DNA of 64,000 bases from HB2-32-21 sp041603535 (GCA_041603535.1 JBFIEE010000011.1:1-64000), one strand, 5' to 3'; numbered from the stretch's first letter, positions 17,742 through 26,912 are shown. Numbers and translations: made by a program. Notes: generated from the letters alone by a model not told the origin.

Positions 17742-18833
17742 ATGAAAGCGGCAGTGCTACGAGAGTTCAAACAACCCCTGACTATCGAAAATGTATCCAT
17801 CAGTAAACCCAAAGGTCGCGAAGTGCTGGTGCGTACGGCTGCCAGCGGCATCTGCCACAGCGACCTCCATGTTATTGACGGCCTGTTGCCAATGCCCACG
17901 CCGACAATTTTGGGGCACGAACCGGCCGGAATCGTTGAGCAGGTGGGGCCGGACGTCACCGAATTTAAACCGGGTGATCATGTTATTGGCTGCCCCTCAG
18001 CTTTCTGTAGTCACTGCGATTTCTGTCTGGAAGGGCGGGGCTATCTGTGCAGTGGCCAGGCGGAGTTGAACCGAGGTAAAGACGAGGAACCACGTCTCTC
18101 CAGTGGTAGTGGTCTAATTCGCCAATTTGCCAACCTTTCTTCCTTTGCCGAGCAGATGCTCATCCATGCTAATGGCCTCGTGAAAATTCGCGACGACATG
18201 CCACTCGATCGTGCTGCCCTGATCGGCTGTGGCGTGACCACCGGGCTGGGGGCTGCGATTAACACAGCCAGGGTTGCGCCCGGCGAATCGGTCGTGGTGA
18301 TCGGCTGTGGCGGTGTCGGGTTATCCATTATTCAGGGCTGTCGCATCGCTGGCGCCAACCGCATTATTGCCGTGGACACCATGCCGTGGAAGCTCGAGCT
18401 GGCTCGTAAAGTGGGCGCAACCGACACCGTTAATGGTATGGAAACCAATGCCGTGGAAGCCGTACAGGAGCTGACTTCGGGTGGTGTGGATTACGCGTTT
18501 GAGGCGATAGGTATTAAACAGACCGTCGAGCAGGCCTATGCCATGGCGCGGCGGGGCGGGACGGCGGTGATGGTCGGTGTCGTACCGGCCGGCACCAATG
18601 TGGAGTTCCCGGGCCTCGATATTGTGCTCTCCCAAAAACGTGTTATTGGTTCAATGATGGGTTCAAACCGCTTTCGCATCGACATGCCGCGCTATGTCGA
18701 GTTCTACATGAGTGGCCGCCTCAAGCTCGATGAAATGATTAGCGAACGTTTTAAACTTGATGAAATTAATACCGCTATTCAGAAATTGCGTGATGGCAAA
18801 GTGGCGCGGGGTGTTATCAACTTCGACCAATAA
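17742..18833 (+). CDS. Zinc-dependent alcohol dehydrogenase (MDR family)
   Basis: NAD(P)-dependent oxidation of an alcohol or reduction of an aldehyde. Catalytic zinc ligands are in SGICHSDLHVIDG (Cys, with the His-Asp pair) and LGHEPAGIVEQVG; the structural zinc Cys cluster is in CPSAFCSHCDFCLEGRGYLC. The nucleotide fold has VVVIGCGGVGLSIIQG around residue 188. The start MKAAVLREF at 17742 is fixed by CGGAGG five bases upstream; the upstream ATG at 17724 precedes that site. The 363-residue length and the GRGYLC segment point to the class III-like / mycothiol-dehydrogenase-like branch. A luciferase-family oxidoreductase follows after 33 bases, probably co-transcribed. Confidence 0.9.
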   Translation: MKAAVLREFKQPLTIENVSISKPKGREVLVRTAASGICHSDLHVIDGLLPMPTPTILGHEPAGIVEQVGPDVTEFKPGDHVIGCPSAFCSHCDFCLEGRGYLCSGQAELNRGKDEEPRLSSGSGLIRQFANLSSFAEQMLIHANGLVKIRDDMPLDRAALIGCGVTTGLGAAINTARVAPGESVVVIGCGGVGLSIIQGCRIAGANRIIAVDTMPWKLELARKVGATDTVNGMETNAVEAVQELTSGGVDYAFEAIGIKQTVEQAYAMARRGGTAVMVGVVPAGTNVEFPGLDIVLSQKRVIGSMMGSNRFRIDMPRYVEFYMSGRLKLDEMISERFKLDEINTAIQKLRDGKVARGVINFDQ

Positions 18834-18866
18834 GTCGGGCCATGACAAAGCAACAATGGAGCGGCG

Positions 18867-19760
18867 ATGAAGCTGGGTTTTAGTCTTCCCAACAATCAGG
18901 GTGTTGAAGAAATCTCCGACCTGGTCGCGCTGGCCTGTGACGCCGAGCGTCTGGCTTTCCATTCGGTATGGGTGAGCGAGCATCTGTTCAATACGGCTTA
19001 TGTGGCGAAACGCCTCGGTAATCGACCCTATCATGAGGCGTTGACGGTACTTACCGCGGTGGCGGCAGCGACCACCGTGGTAAGGCTGGGCACATCTGTG
19101 CTGGTACTGCCCTGGCATCATCCGGTCAGGTTGGCCAAAACCATCGCCAGTCTTGACCAGTTTTCCGGGGGGCGCGTTATTTTAGGCGTTGGCGTGGGTA
19201 TTACTCGGGATGAGTACGATGCGCTGGGGGTGTCGTTTACCCGACGAGGTGACATTGCCAATGAGTGCCTGGGTGCGATGAATGCGTTGTGGACTCAGGA
19301 CTTGCCGGCATTTTCCGGGCAACATTATTCGTTCTCCGGCCACCTGTTTTCGCCCCGGCCAGTGGCGAAGGATGGACCACCTGTCTGGATTGGTGGCAAC
19401 AGTGCTGCCGCAAAGCAGCGGCTTATTCGCTATGGCGCGGGCTGGCATCCGCTGGCCTTATCGCCGGCAGAACTGGCAGCCGCGTTGCCGGAGCTGCAAG
19501 CCGAACTGGTAGCAGCAGGCCGCTCGCCACAAATACCGGTGGCCCTGCGCACCACCCTGGAGATTACCGATACTCCGTGGGACCGGCCGCCGGCCGAGCG
19601 GCGTACCTTAAAAGGTACTGTCCCAGAGTTGATCGAAATGTTGCGAGCGTACAAGCAGGCCGGCGCAACGCATATTATCTTTGACGCCAATAGCCCGGAC
19701 ATAGCGTTAAATCGCGCGTTAATGGCCCGCATTCAGGACGACATCGCCCCTCATTTGTAA
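18867..19760 (+). CDS. Luciferase-like (LLM class) flavin oxidoreductase, F420-type
   Basis: TIM-barrel oxidoreductase of the bacterial luciferase superfamily using FMN or F420. Family hallmarks are KLGFSLPNNQG at the start, the SVWVSEHL segment, TVVRLGTSVLVLPWHHPVRLAK, LDQFSGGRVILGVGVG and RPVAKDGPPVWIGGNS. The 297-residue length and this pattern fit the probable F420-dependent subfamily, which is named from actinobacteria; whether this organism makes F420 cannot be seen, so FMN is also possible. Same strand as and close to the alcohol dehydrogenase; substrate unknown. Confidence 0.85.
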   Translation: MKLGFSLPNNQGVEEISDLVALACDAERLAFHSVWVSEHLFNTAYVAKRLGNRPYHEALTVLTAVAAATTVVRLGTSVLVLPWHHPVRLAKTIASLDQFSGGRVILGVGVGITRDEYDALGVSFTRRGDIANECLGAMNALWTQDLPAFSGQHYSFSGHLFSPRPVAKDGPPVWIGGNSAAAKQRLIRYGAGWHPLALSPAELAAALPELQAELVAAGRSPQIPVALRTTLEITDTPWDRPPAERRTLKGTVPELIEMLRAYKQAGATHIIFDANSPDIALNRALMARIQDDIAPHL

Positions 19761-19918
19761 GCGAGAGTTATCCAGTTTAGAAGCTGCGTGGCATTACTGG
19801 CATACAGAAACGTTAGCAATTTTCAGCGGTAGAATACCTGGCAGAACTTTAAAAATAGAACCCGAGTACAGTTAGCAGTCGGCGTCATTTTTGCGATCAA
19901 CAAATAGAGGGGATAAAC

Positions 19919-20422
19919 ATGAGCAATACACCTGTCAGCAGCCCGCCAGCATTAGATGAACTTGGCAAAAATGTTGGCCAGTTATTAGCGCGTAAGCATC
20001 AGACGGTTGCTGTGGCCGAATCGTCTACGGGGGGGCTGATTTCGGCTGCCTTGCTGGCCATCCCCGGCGCGTCTAATTATTTTCGTGCGGGTAGCGTCGT
20101 TTACACGCGCCAGGCCTGGACAGCCCTGCTTCACTCGTCTATCGATATTGCCGGTAGCAGGCCATTGAGCGAGGCAACTGCGCTGCACCTGGCGAGGACG
20201 ACACGGGCTCAGCTCGACACGGACTGGGGTATTGGCGAAATCGGCGCGGCGGGCCCGACAGGTACCCGCTACGGCGACCCTGCCGGACTTAGCTGTATTG
20301 CCGTGGTCGGGCCTGATATAGAAGAATCCCTGATCATTGAGACCGGGCAGGATAATCGCGTGGCGAATATGTGGGCGTTTACTCAAGCTGCGTTGCAATT
20401 GCTGGAAGATGCTTTGCGCTAA
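19919..20422 (+). CDS. pncC: CinA C-terminal domain protein, nicotinamide-nucleotide amidase family
   Basis: Stand-alone CinA-C domain of 167 residues. PncC enzymes deamidate NMN to nicotinate mononucleotide in pyridine nucleotide recycling. The substrate motif VAVAESSTGGLISAAL is at about residue 30 and GAAGPTGTRYGDPAG at about 117, matching the catalytic Ser/Lys/Gly-rich regions of the family. No COG1058 domain (the N-terminal half of full CinA) and no recA are adjacent. AT-rich leader with GAGGGGATAAAC before the ATG. The typical GITGIAGPGG block is altered (EIGAAGPTG), so activity is likely but not certain. Confidence 0.8.
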   Translation: MSNTPVSSPPALDELGKNVGQLLARKHQTVAVAESSTGGLISAALLAIPGASNYFRAGSVVYTRQAWTALLHSSIDIAGSRPLSEATALHLARTTRAQLDTDWGIGEIGAAGPTGTRYGDPAGLSCIAVVGPDIEESLIIETGQDNRVANMWAFTQAALQLLEDALR

Positions 20423-20484
20423 GCTGCTTATGGGTGCGTACACGGTTATAAAATTAATGAGTTAATGACGGAAGGTAAATAAAA

Positions 20485-21249
20485 ATGAGTGGCATAGTGG
20501 CGGGGAAAGTAGCGCTGGTAACAGGTTCTGGTTCAGGGATTGGACGGGCTTCCGCCCTGAAGTTTGCTCAGGAAGGGGCGAAAGTTGTGGTATCTGATAT
20601 TAATGTTGAGGGCGGCGATGAAACGGTTCGCTTGATCAGGGAGACCGGGGGTGATGCGACTTTCGTCAGATGCGACGTCTCGCAGGCGGCGCAGGTGGAA
20701 GCGTTGATTAAAGCGGTGGTCGACACTTATGGTCGACTCGATTGCGCCTATAACAATGCGGGTATCGAGGGGGATGCGGCCACCACCATCAACTGCACCG
20801 AAGAGAACTTTGATCTGAATTATCAGATCAATCTGAAAGGCGTCTGGTTGTGTATGAAATATGAAATATTGCAGTTCCTGGCGCAGGGCAGCAGTGGTGC
20901 CATCGTCAATACTGCGTCGGTAGCTGGGTTGGTCGGCGTCAAGGGTTCGCCTGCCTATGTAGCGGCGAAGCACGGCGTGGTCGGGCTTACCAAAACGGCG
21001 GCTCTGGAGTTTGCTAAAAAAGATATTCGCGTCAACGCTGTCTGCCCAGGGGTTATTGAAACGCCTATGGTTGAGCGTTTAACCGGCGGTACGACGGACG
21101 CCAAAGTCCGCGTCGCCAACTGGCAACCGGTAGGGCGCATGGGGCTACCCAGCGAAATTGCCGCGACCGCTGTGTGGTTGTGTTCCGACCAGGCGTCCTT
21201 TGTGACCGGTCACGCGATGCCGGTGGATGGGGGAATTATGGCTGCTTAA
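20485..21249 (+). CDS. Short-chain dehydrogenase/reductase (classical SDR)
   Basis: NAD(P)-dependent oxidoreductase with a Rossmann fold. Cofactor motif TGSGSGIGRA is at residues 14-23, NNAG near 91-94, the catalytic Ser in NTASVAGLVG and YxxxK in SPAYVAAKHGVVG. The C-terminal PVDGG is typical. An acidic residue after the second strand (VVSDINVEG) favours NAD(H). The 254-residue length is standard. It lies 62 bases after the CinA-type gene on the same strand and converges on rlmJ. Substrate unknown. Confidence 0.88.
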   Translation: MSGIVAGKVALVTGSGSGIGRASALKFAQEGAKVVVSDINVEGGDETVRLIRETGGDATFVRCDVSQAAQVEALIKAVVDTYGRLDCAYNNAGIEGDAATTINCTEENFDLNYQINLKGVWLCMKYEILQFLAQGSSGAIVNTASVAGLVGVKGSPAYVAAKHGVVGLTKTAALEFAKKDIRVNAVCPGVIETPMVERLTGGTTDAKVRVANWQPVGRMGLPSEIAATAVWLCSDQASFVTGHAMPVDGGIMAA

Positions 21250-21266
21250 GTAAGGCTTGCGGCTGT

Positions 21267-22103
21267 TTATTCACTGACCAGAATGTCGCTTTTGAAGAAG
21301 GCGTCGTTACTGTTGCCGAGTGCGGCGACTAACCGCGGCAGCAGCAGGGACATTTTTTCCATCAGCCGCCACGGGGGATTGATAACAATCATTCCGGTGG
21401 CGGTCATCCCGCTACCGCGCACATCCCCGGCGATGCCCAACTCAAAGCGCTGAATGTTTTTTATGCCGCTTTTGACCAACTTTTTCTCCAGTTGCTCAAT
21501 GTACTGCCGATCTACCACCGGGTACCAGATGGCATAGATACCGGTAGCAAATTTCTTATAGGCTTTGATGACTGTTTCAGGAACCTGGGCATAATCGGTT
21601 TTAACTTCATAGGGCGGGTCGATGAACACCAGGCCCCTGCGCGACGCTGGCGGTAACAGGGCAAGCGCGCTTTTAAAGCCATCATCATTGCTGATTCTGA
21701 TGTGCCGGTTTGCGGCCATGTTTTTGTCAAGTAAGTAGAAATCTTTTGGATGTAGTTCGAACAGCCATGCACGATCCTGCCTGCGTAGAAAATGCGTGGC
21801 GATCAGCGGGGAGCCTGGATAGAATGTCAGTCCGCCTAGTTTATTATGTTCGCTGATAATTTTGAAATAGCGTGCCAGCTCTGGCCAGTCAGTTTCGCTG
21901 AGTTTGCCAATACCTTTTTTGTATTCGCCTAGTTTGGCCGCATGTTCGGCATGCAGGTTGTAGAGTCCTGCGCCCGCATGAGTGTCGATGTAGTCAAAAG
22001 CGCTGTCTTTTTTAGTTAAGTGCTCAAGAATTTCGATAAGCACAACATGCTTGAGCACATCGGCAAAGTTTCCAGCATGAAATGAGTGGCGGTAGCTTAG
22101 CAA
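21267..22103 (-). CDS. rlmJ: 23S rRNA (adenine-2030-N6)-methyltransferase
   Basis: Methylates A2030 of 23S rRNA using S-adenosylmethionine. The N-terminus MLSYRHSFHAGNFADVLKHVV is diagnostic for RlmJ. The SAM-binding DTHAGAGLY is near residue 41 and the catalytic motif IV is DPPYE near 166 (FIDPPYEVKTDY), followed by VPETVIKAYKKF. Length 278 is normal. Monocistronic, divergent from rluA across a spacer that contains a degenerate 14-bp tandem repeat. Confidence 0.95.
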   Translation of the reverse strand: MLSYRHSFHAGNFADVLKHVVLIEILEHLTKKDSAFDYIDTHAGAGLYNLHAEHAAKLGEYKKGIGKLSETDWPELARYFKIISEHNKLGGLTFYPGSPLIATHFLRRQDRAWLFELHPKDFYLLDKNMAANRHIRISNDDGFKSALALLPPASRRGLVFIDPPYEVKTDYAQVPETVIKAYKKFATGIYAIWYPVVDRQYIEQLEKKLVKSGIKNIQRFELGIAGDVRGSGMTATGMIVINPPWRLMEKMSLLLPRLVAALGNSNDAFFKSDILVSE

Positions 22104-22134
22104 TGGCTGGTCCTTAGGTGGAGTTGACGAGCGG

Positions 22135-22204
22135 CTGAAACATCAGTTCTGAAACATCGGTTCTACGACGTCGGTACTGAGGCACTGGCTCTGCGACATC
22201 GGGC
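22135..22204 (+). repeat. Degenerate 14-bp tandem repeat, five units, in the rlmJ/rluA spacer
   Basis: Units start at 22135, 22149, 22163, 22177 and 22191. The first two, CTGAAACATCAGTT and CTGAAACATCGGTT, differ at one base; later units keep CT-x-x-G-x-C-A/G-T/C-C-x-G-G. It occupies the region where promoters of the two divergent genes would be expected. Confidence 0.8.
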
Positions 22205-22352
22205 TGCCTTGTCGCGCAGATCAATGTTTGCCTTTCGCTATTGTGGCAAAATTGTGCGGTCGCCGTGTTATAAAGTGTTAAGTACTAAATACGGCACTAC
22301 AAAGCCTCGAGCTATTCGAGAAGGAATGTGGCATTGGTTAACGGGCGCTAGC

Positions 22353-23024
22353 ATGAACCCTCCTGTGGACACCTTTGTAGCACCCGTCTGCCGCGAGCAA
22401 ATTGAAGTGCTGTTTCATGATGAGCATATCCTGCTTGTTAATAAACCGAGCGGCCTGTTGAGCTTGTCGGGCAAGAATCCCTTAAACAGGGATTCTGTGC
22501 ATTTTCGTTTGGTGCAACGATTTGCCACTGCAACGTTGGTGCATCGTCTGGATTTTGGCACATCCGGGATTATGGTGCTGGCCTTGAGCAAGCCGGTGAA
22601 TGCCCACCTTACTAAACAGTTTCAAAGCCGCACCGTTGTTAAAACCTATGAGAGTGTACTGGATGGCTCGCTGGCCTGTGATTCGGGGTTTATAGATAAG
22701 CCTGTCGCCAAAGATAAGCCAAATTTTCCCTTGCAAAAGATTTGCTATGAAAACGGTAAGTCTGCTGTCACGCGTTATCAGGTGTTAGAGCGCGTCGCTA
22801 ATCACACGAGGACACGGGTTTTGTTTACGCCAGAGACTGGCCGCACGCACCAGTTACGCATACACAGTCGTGAAATAGGGCACCCGATTTTAGGGTGCGA
22901 TCTGTACGGCTCGCGCCAGACACACGCGAGAGCCAGTCGGCTGCTGTTGCACGCGGTTACGCTGGAGTTTGATCATCCGGTGTCCGGCGCGAGAATCATG
23001 GGTAAGTGTCCGTGCCCCTTCTAG
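22353..23024 (+). CDS. rluA: RNA pseudouridine synthase RluA (23S U746 / tRNA U32)
   Basis: Isomerises uridine to pseudouridine. The catalytic motif HRLDFGTSG puts the essential Asp at residue 67 of the chosen reading. KPSGLLSLSGK, KPNFPLQKICYENGKSA and ETGRTHQLRIHSREIGHPILGCDLYG all match E. coli RluA order and spacing, including the WPNRPKQKVCYETGK block that separates RluA from RluC/RluD. No S4 domain, as expected. The start is uncertain: ATG at 22353 fits the family; 22326 has AAGGA directly against it, and 22209 would add 48 residues. Confidence 0.88.
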   Translation: MNPPVDTFVAPVCREQIEVLFHDEHILLVNKPSGLLSLSGKNPLNRDSVHFRLVQRFATATLVHRLDFGTSGIMVLALSKPVNAHLTKQFQSRTVVKTYESVLDGSLACDSGFIDKPVAKDKPNFPLQKICYENGKSAVTRYQVLERVANHTRTRVLFTPETGRTHQLRIHSREIGHPILGCDLYGSRQTHARASRLLLHAVTLEFDHPVSGARIMGKCPCPF

Positions 23025-24078
23025 CGGCGGGACGGATGGATGAGCGATCACTGGATTCGCAGCGCTCCGACTAGTAAGCGTTGACGTTCCAGTTACCTCG
23101 GTCCGAGTTGGCTTCTGAATCATCCAGCTTGCTGGTTTGAGGAGTCGGGGCCGCTTCTTAGTGACTAAGTCTATTGAACATCAGAAAGTCAATTTCAGTC
23201 TCAGATTTACTGAGCTTCCATCGAGTAAATAGATTTTCTATCGCAATGCCAAATCTCTGCAACTGTTTGCGGTATTCCTGCTGCTATTGCTCGGTGTTCT
23301 TGCTGGCTGCCACCAGTTGCTTTTGCGTCTGCCGAAGGTAATCCTCGATATAGGCTGCTCTTGCAGTGGCCATGGTCAGTATAAAAAGCTCCGCAAACTC
23401 TCTGCGAATTTTACGTTGTTACTGGTAGAACTATAGATCGCGAGGGCACAGCGCTCTATTGTCGTCAATCACAAAAATGTGATAGTGGCAACTGCTGCGG
23501 GCAGTATCCTTCGGTATTGAATAGAAATTGATTGTTGAGCTTTGAATGGAGTCTCTCGTCGTCAATTTATGGTATGTAGCTACGGGGGAGGAATGGCAGC
23601 GTCAAATTGGTTGTGGGTTGTTTGAAGCATATTAGCCACGCCGTTAAATAAGGGTAACGCACTCTTTGTTCAGTCGTCACGTGAGCTTGTGGGACATGAC
23701 CTAAGCAGCGCAAAGTGTGGGACGGTGTTTGACCAAGAGCGATTTGATTATTGCAGATTAGACATGACGATGACAGACGTTACTGGAGAAAGCCTTATGA
23801 TGGATCTTTTTGGCGAGCCTTAGAACCATCTGTCGCCAACAGAGACCGTTTATCCATGAAACGATCAGCCCCCTGGTGATCATCCTGTACTGTGACGCGG
23901 GTCGCAAAACCATACCCTGAAAATGTTGACCTCGTGTAAGAATTGGTTGCCGGTGCACCTGCCTAGTAGTTTTCACCAAAGGCCGTCTGTATGACCGAGC
24001 AGGGGAAAAATAGCTATAAGTTGCGACTGTTATTGGCATTGCAAAGTGCCGTCTTTCATGTACACAGGAAATATAATC
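23025..24078. other. Long AT-richer gap with a gene remnant
   Basis: About 1.05 kb between rluA and the cadherin-like gene. It contains a broken LuxR-like coding remnant (annotated separately) and no intact gene. Base composition shifts toward A+T relative to the housekeeping genes on the left, and stop codons are frequent in all frames. It has the look of decayed or recently exchanged DNA. No insertion-sequence ends were recognised. Confidence 0.55.
23158..23418 (-). pseudogene. Remnant of a LuxR-type HTH regulator
   Basis: Reading the minus strand from 23418 gives a coherent amphipathic peptide with one internal TAG (near 23284-23286). It contains MATARAAYIEDYLRQTQKQL before the stop and, after it, RFGIAIENLFTRWKLSKSET followed by EIDFLMFNRLSH and a stop at 23158-23160. 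This resembles a family of short regulators with an N-terminal coiled coil and a LuxR-type helix-turn-helix (pattern AID-x-x-F-x-x-W-x-L-T-x-A-E-x-E-V, then LLLKGLSHKEIA). The match ends at LSH, just where the recognition helix should begin. Read directly by eye, so the assignment is tentative. Confidence 0.5.
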
Positions 24079-26427
24079 ATGGCAAATAATTTTGTTCGAG
24101 AAATCGAATTTATTATTCCCGGCGTAGGCAAATCATCTGGCATTAAAGTTGTTGTAACTGAAGTCGATGGATCCCTTGTGTTTACACTGACCGTTCTTGA
24201 TGGACCGGGCCACACCGGTGATCTCAGAGCCCTCTTCTTTAACCTGAATTCTACAGCCCAGTTGACAGGGTTGACTTACGAAGGTGACGATATCACTGGT
24301 TTTAATACGGGGAATGTCAGTAATTTGGGCAAAGGAGCCAATATATCCGGTGTCGCTCAGCCCTTTGACGTCGGTCTTCAGTTTGGTACACCAGGCGTGG
24401 CGAAAGACAATATTAAATCGACTACATTCACGCTCTCTCATGAATCCACTGTCCTGTCGTTGGACGATATTGCGAATGTCGACTTTGGTGCCAGAATTAA
24501 CGGATCTGCCAAAGATTCCTCGAAGCTGACAGTGGTAGCGCCTGCAGCACCTGATGCGGTTGCGGATATTTACAATATATTCGAAGAAAGCGTGGATGGC
24601 CTGGATACACCCTCGACTATTCCCGTAGGTTCGCTTTTCCACCTCCTCGCTAATGATACGGATGCTGATGGCGATACGCTGACTATTGTTGAGATAGAAG
24701 GCCCCGCCCACGGCACGATAGAGATTGTGGATGGTGATGATGAGGACGACCTTGTCGGGGATGCGGTGCTCTATACCCCCGATGAAGATTACAGTGGCAC
24801 CGACCGTTTTTATTACCTGGTTAATGACAATAACGGCGGAACTGACTTTGCTGAGGTAACGATAAATATTGAAGCAGTTGCCGATATCCCCGATTTGTCC
24901 TATGAAATTCTTGCGGGTAGTACAGTTAATCAGATCGTTGTTCGAGTTAGCACAGCACAAACGGACGCCGATAGCTCTGAATATATTGACCGCATTGAGC
25001 TGAGCGGGATTCCCAAAGGAGTTCTTGTTAGCACGAGTATCTACAACCCGGTTGAACAACCCGATCAAATTACTCACGACTTTGTGTTAACGCTGCCACG
25101 CTATCTGGATACCAATTTTGAGTTAGGTATAACCGCCGTTTCCAAAGAGCTTAGCAATGGTGACGAAGAAGTTGCTATCGAGACAGTTGCCATTGTCTAT
25201 GACGAAAACCTCAACCATTTTGATCCTCTTTTTGCGGTAGAGGGCCAAAGTATGTGGGGCCCCGGTGACGCCTGGAGCTTCAGTGATGATCGTTTCCTCG
25301 GTGTCGATGGCCATAAAGACGGCAAGCTGGGTGATGTGTTTTATGCCTCCTACGATTTTGATTACAAATTCGGATTACAGTCAACGTTGAACATTGGCAG
25401 TGGTGACGTCGATGCCAGTGTGCCGTACTCCGTGGATATTCAGACCCTGTATAATGAAACCACCGACTGGTTACGCTTCGAGACTGCCGCCTTCGTTAAG
25501 CTCGGCGACAGTGCGTTTTCAACACAGAGCCCGCTGCTAACCTATACCCTTGATCTGATAGCGCAACTGCAAAGTGATGTGGAATTTGGGATTGATCTCA
25601 CTATTGCGGGCACAGATGCTGTGGTAGTTGGCGGAGTAACCATTTTTCCTGCAATCGATGGGTTTGGCTATAAGGGTTCTACTGATGTTGACTTTGGGTT
25701 CGATGAGACAGTGAGGCTGATGGAGTTTGATGGCGATTCATTAAACCTCTTTGGCCTGGAGGGCGACTCTGCGCTAAATATCGACCTTACACCGGATGGT
25801 AGTTTGTACCTTACCGCGGAAATACCCCATTTTACGACGGAAAGCAGTGTTGTTGGCGATCACCTTGAGTCCAGTGGCTCTGATAACTTTTTGACGCTGA
25901 ATGCTGATATTGACCAAATCGTTGCGACTTTGCTGGGTTTACCGGTAAACCCCTTTGGCGATAGTGTTGACTTTGGTCCCGTTACGGTTGGTTACGACTT
26001 GTTGAACTATGTGATTAGCGGGGCGATGGGGGTAGGGCAGGACTTCGACCTTTCCTTCGGCAATTTAAATGGCACCTTGGTATTTGAGGATGGGTACGAG
26101 TACAACTTTGTCCTGGGTGACGATTTTAATGTGCTAGATGCCAGTAGCCATGATTTCAATCAAGATGGCAATCTGGACTTTGATTTGATCCTGACACCCG
26201 ATGCGACCTTTTCGAGTAATTTGCTGCTCACGCTCGAGTTAGCTCACTCCCTAGATTTACTCGATGTCTATGCTTCGGTTTCCGTACCGGTTTTTGACGA
26301 CCCTGAGTACCATTTAGGGCCTGCTTTCCCTTATAGCGATACTTTAGCAAGCACCTCTATTGATATTGTGCCTTTGCCCAGCTTCGCCTTCGATTTGGGT
26401 AGCTATGCCGACATGTTTTACGTCTAG
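24079..26427 (+). CDS. Large acidic cadherin-like / calcium-binding secreted protein
   Basis: A 782-residue, strongly acidic protein without a Sec signal peptide, as in many type I secreted proteins. The first 150 residues form a domain with LVFTLTVLDGPGHTGDLRALF, GKGANISGVAQPFDVGLQFG and STTFTLSHE, known from large haemolysin-type and VCBS-like proteins. Residues about 157-266 are a tandem-95/cadherin-like repeat: LLANDTDADGDTLTIVEIEG, then HGTIEIVDGDDED, YTPDEDYSGTDRFYYLVND. The remainder is beta-rich with many Asp-containing turns. AGGAA precedes the ATG at 24079. No GGxGxDxxx nonapeptides and no type I secretion genes were found nearby. A hairpin terminator follows. Confidence 0.8.
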   Translation: MANNFVREIEFIIPGVGKSSGIKVVVTEVDGSLVFTLTVLDGPGHTGDLRALFFNLNSTAQLTGLTYEGDDITGFNTGNVSNLGKGANISGVAQPFDVGLQFGTPGVAKDNIKSTTFTLSHESTVLSLDDIANVDFGARINGSAKDSSKLTVVAPAAPDAVADIYNIFEESVDGLDTPSTIPVGSLFHLLANDTDADGDTLTIVEIEGPAHGTIEIVDGDDEDDLVGDAVLYTPDEDYSGTDRFYYLVNDNNGGTDFAEVTINIEAVADIPDLSYEILAGSTVNQIVVRVSTAQTDADSSEYIDRIELSGIPKGVLVSTSIYNPVEQPDQITHDFVLTLPRYLDTNFELGITAVSKELSNGDEEVAIETVAIVYDENLNHFDPLFAVEGQSMWGPGDAWSFSDDRFLGVDGHKDGKLGDVFYASYDFDYKFGLQSTLNIGSGDVDASVPYSVDIQTLYNETTDWLRFETAAFVKLGDSAFSTQSPLLTYTLDLIAQLQSDVEFGIDLTIAGTDAVVVGGVTIFPAIDGFGYKGSTDVDFGFDETVRLMEFDGDSLNLFGLEGDSALNIDLTPDGSLYLTAEIPHFTTESSVVGDHLESSGSDNFLTLNADIDQIVATLLGLPVNPFGDSVDFGPVTVGYDLLNYVISGAMGVGQDFDLSFGNLNGTLVFEDGYEYNFVLGDDFNVLDASSHDFNQDGNLDFDLILTPDATFSSNLLLTLELAHSLDLLDVYASVSVPVFDDPEYHLGPAFPYSDTLASTSIDIVPLPSFAFDLGSYADMFYV

Positions 26428-26433
26428 TGAGCC

Positions 26434-26475
26434 GCAGGACTGCTGGGTAACAGCGGTCCTTCGCTTAATTATTGT
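26434..26475 (+). terminator. Stem-loop after the cadherin-like gene
   Basis: AGGACTGCTG (26436-26445) pairs with CAGCGGTCCT (26451-26460) over ten positions with one G-T, loop GGTAA, starting 8 bases after the stop codon. The following TCGCTTAATTATTG is only moderately T-rich, so intrinsic termination is likely but imperfect. Confidence 0.55.
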
Positions 26476-26912
26476 TCTATCAAATAATGGAAGTAGGCGA
26501 TTTTCAGGCCAGGTTGATTTTGCAACAGGATTTCGCGGCAGAGTGGGGACACCTCGCTAAGGCCCAGGGCGGCACTTCGCCGCAACTATAATTGCGTAAG
26601 GCGCCGGTATTGGGTGGTTATCGAAACTAAGTGGAGGATAAAAATACCTAACCACCCACGCCGCCAAGCTTGTGTTGAGTTCAATACGTAGTGGCCAACC
26701 CTTTCTCAGTGCCAACTACACTGCCACCTGATGTTGTGACATTATAGGATGATCGTTCATCGGCTTCGCGCCGGGGGCAGTGGACCCCCAGCCACGCATT
26801 GTTTTCCGCAGCCTGGGCGGTAGAATCCGCGGCTCAAGTTCAAGATATAACTTACAGGCGGAGTCCGTCAGAGGTATGTGCTGGCACCGCTTGTTGCGAG
26901 GGAGATTGCGGC
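26476..26912. other. Intergenic region upstream of prpD
   Basis: About 440 bases without a supported gene; reading frames extending upstream of the prpD start (from 26799) have no family similarity. It contains the perfect inverted repeat at 26611-26658. No PrpR-type regulator gene or binding site was recognised. Confidence 0.5.
26611..26658. repeat. Perfect 10-bp inverted repeat with 28-bp spacer
   Basis: TGGGTGGTTA (26611-26620) and TAACCACCCA (26649-26658) are exact reverse complements. The spacer is A-rich. It could be an operator pair for prpD, a hairpin, or ends of a tiny decayed element; nothing in the sequence decides. Confidence 0.6.

Noticed and set aside
22135..22204. Possible CRISPR array
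   Set aside because: Units are contiguous 14-mers with no spacers, and no cas gene is near; none of the repeats in the window has CRISPR architecture.
23758..24039. 93-codon minus-strand frame before the cadherin-like gene
   Set aside because: No recognisable motif; the region looks decayed and the frame length is within chance.
24133..25077. 314-codon open frame antisense to the cadherin-like gene
   Set aside because: It mirrors the codon structure of a well-supported gene, has no family likeness and no ribosome site.
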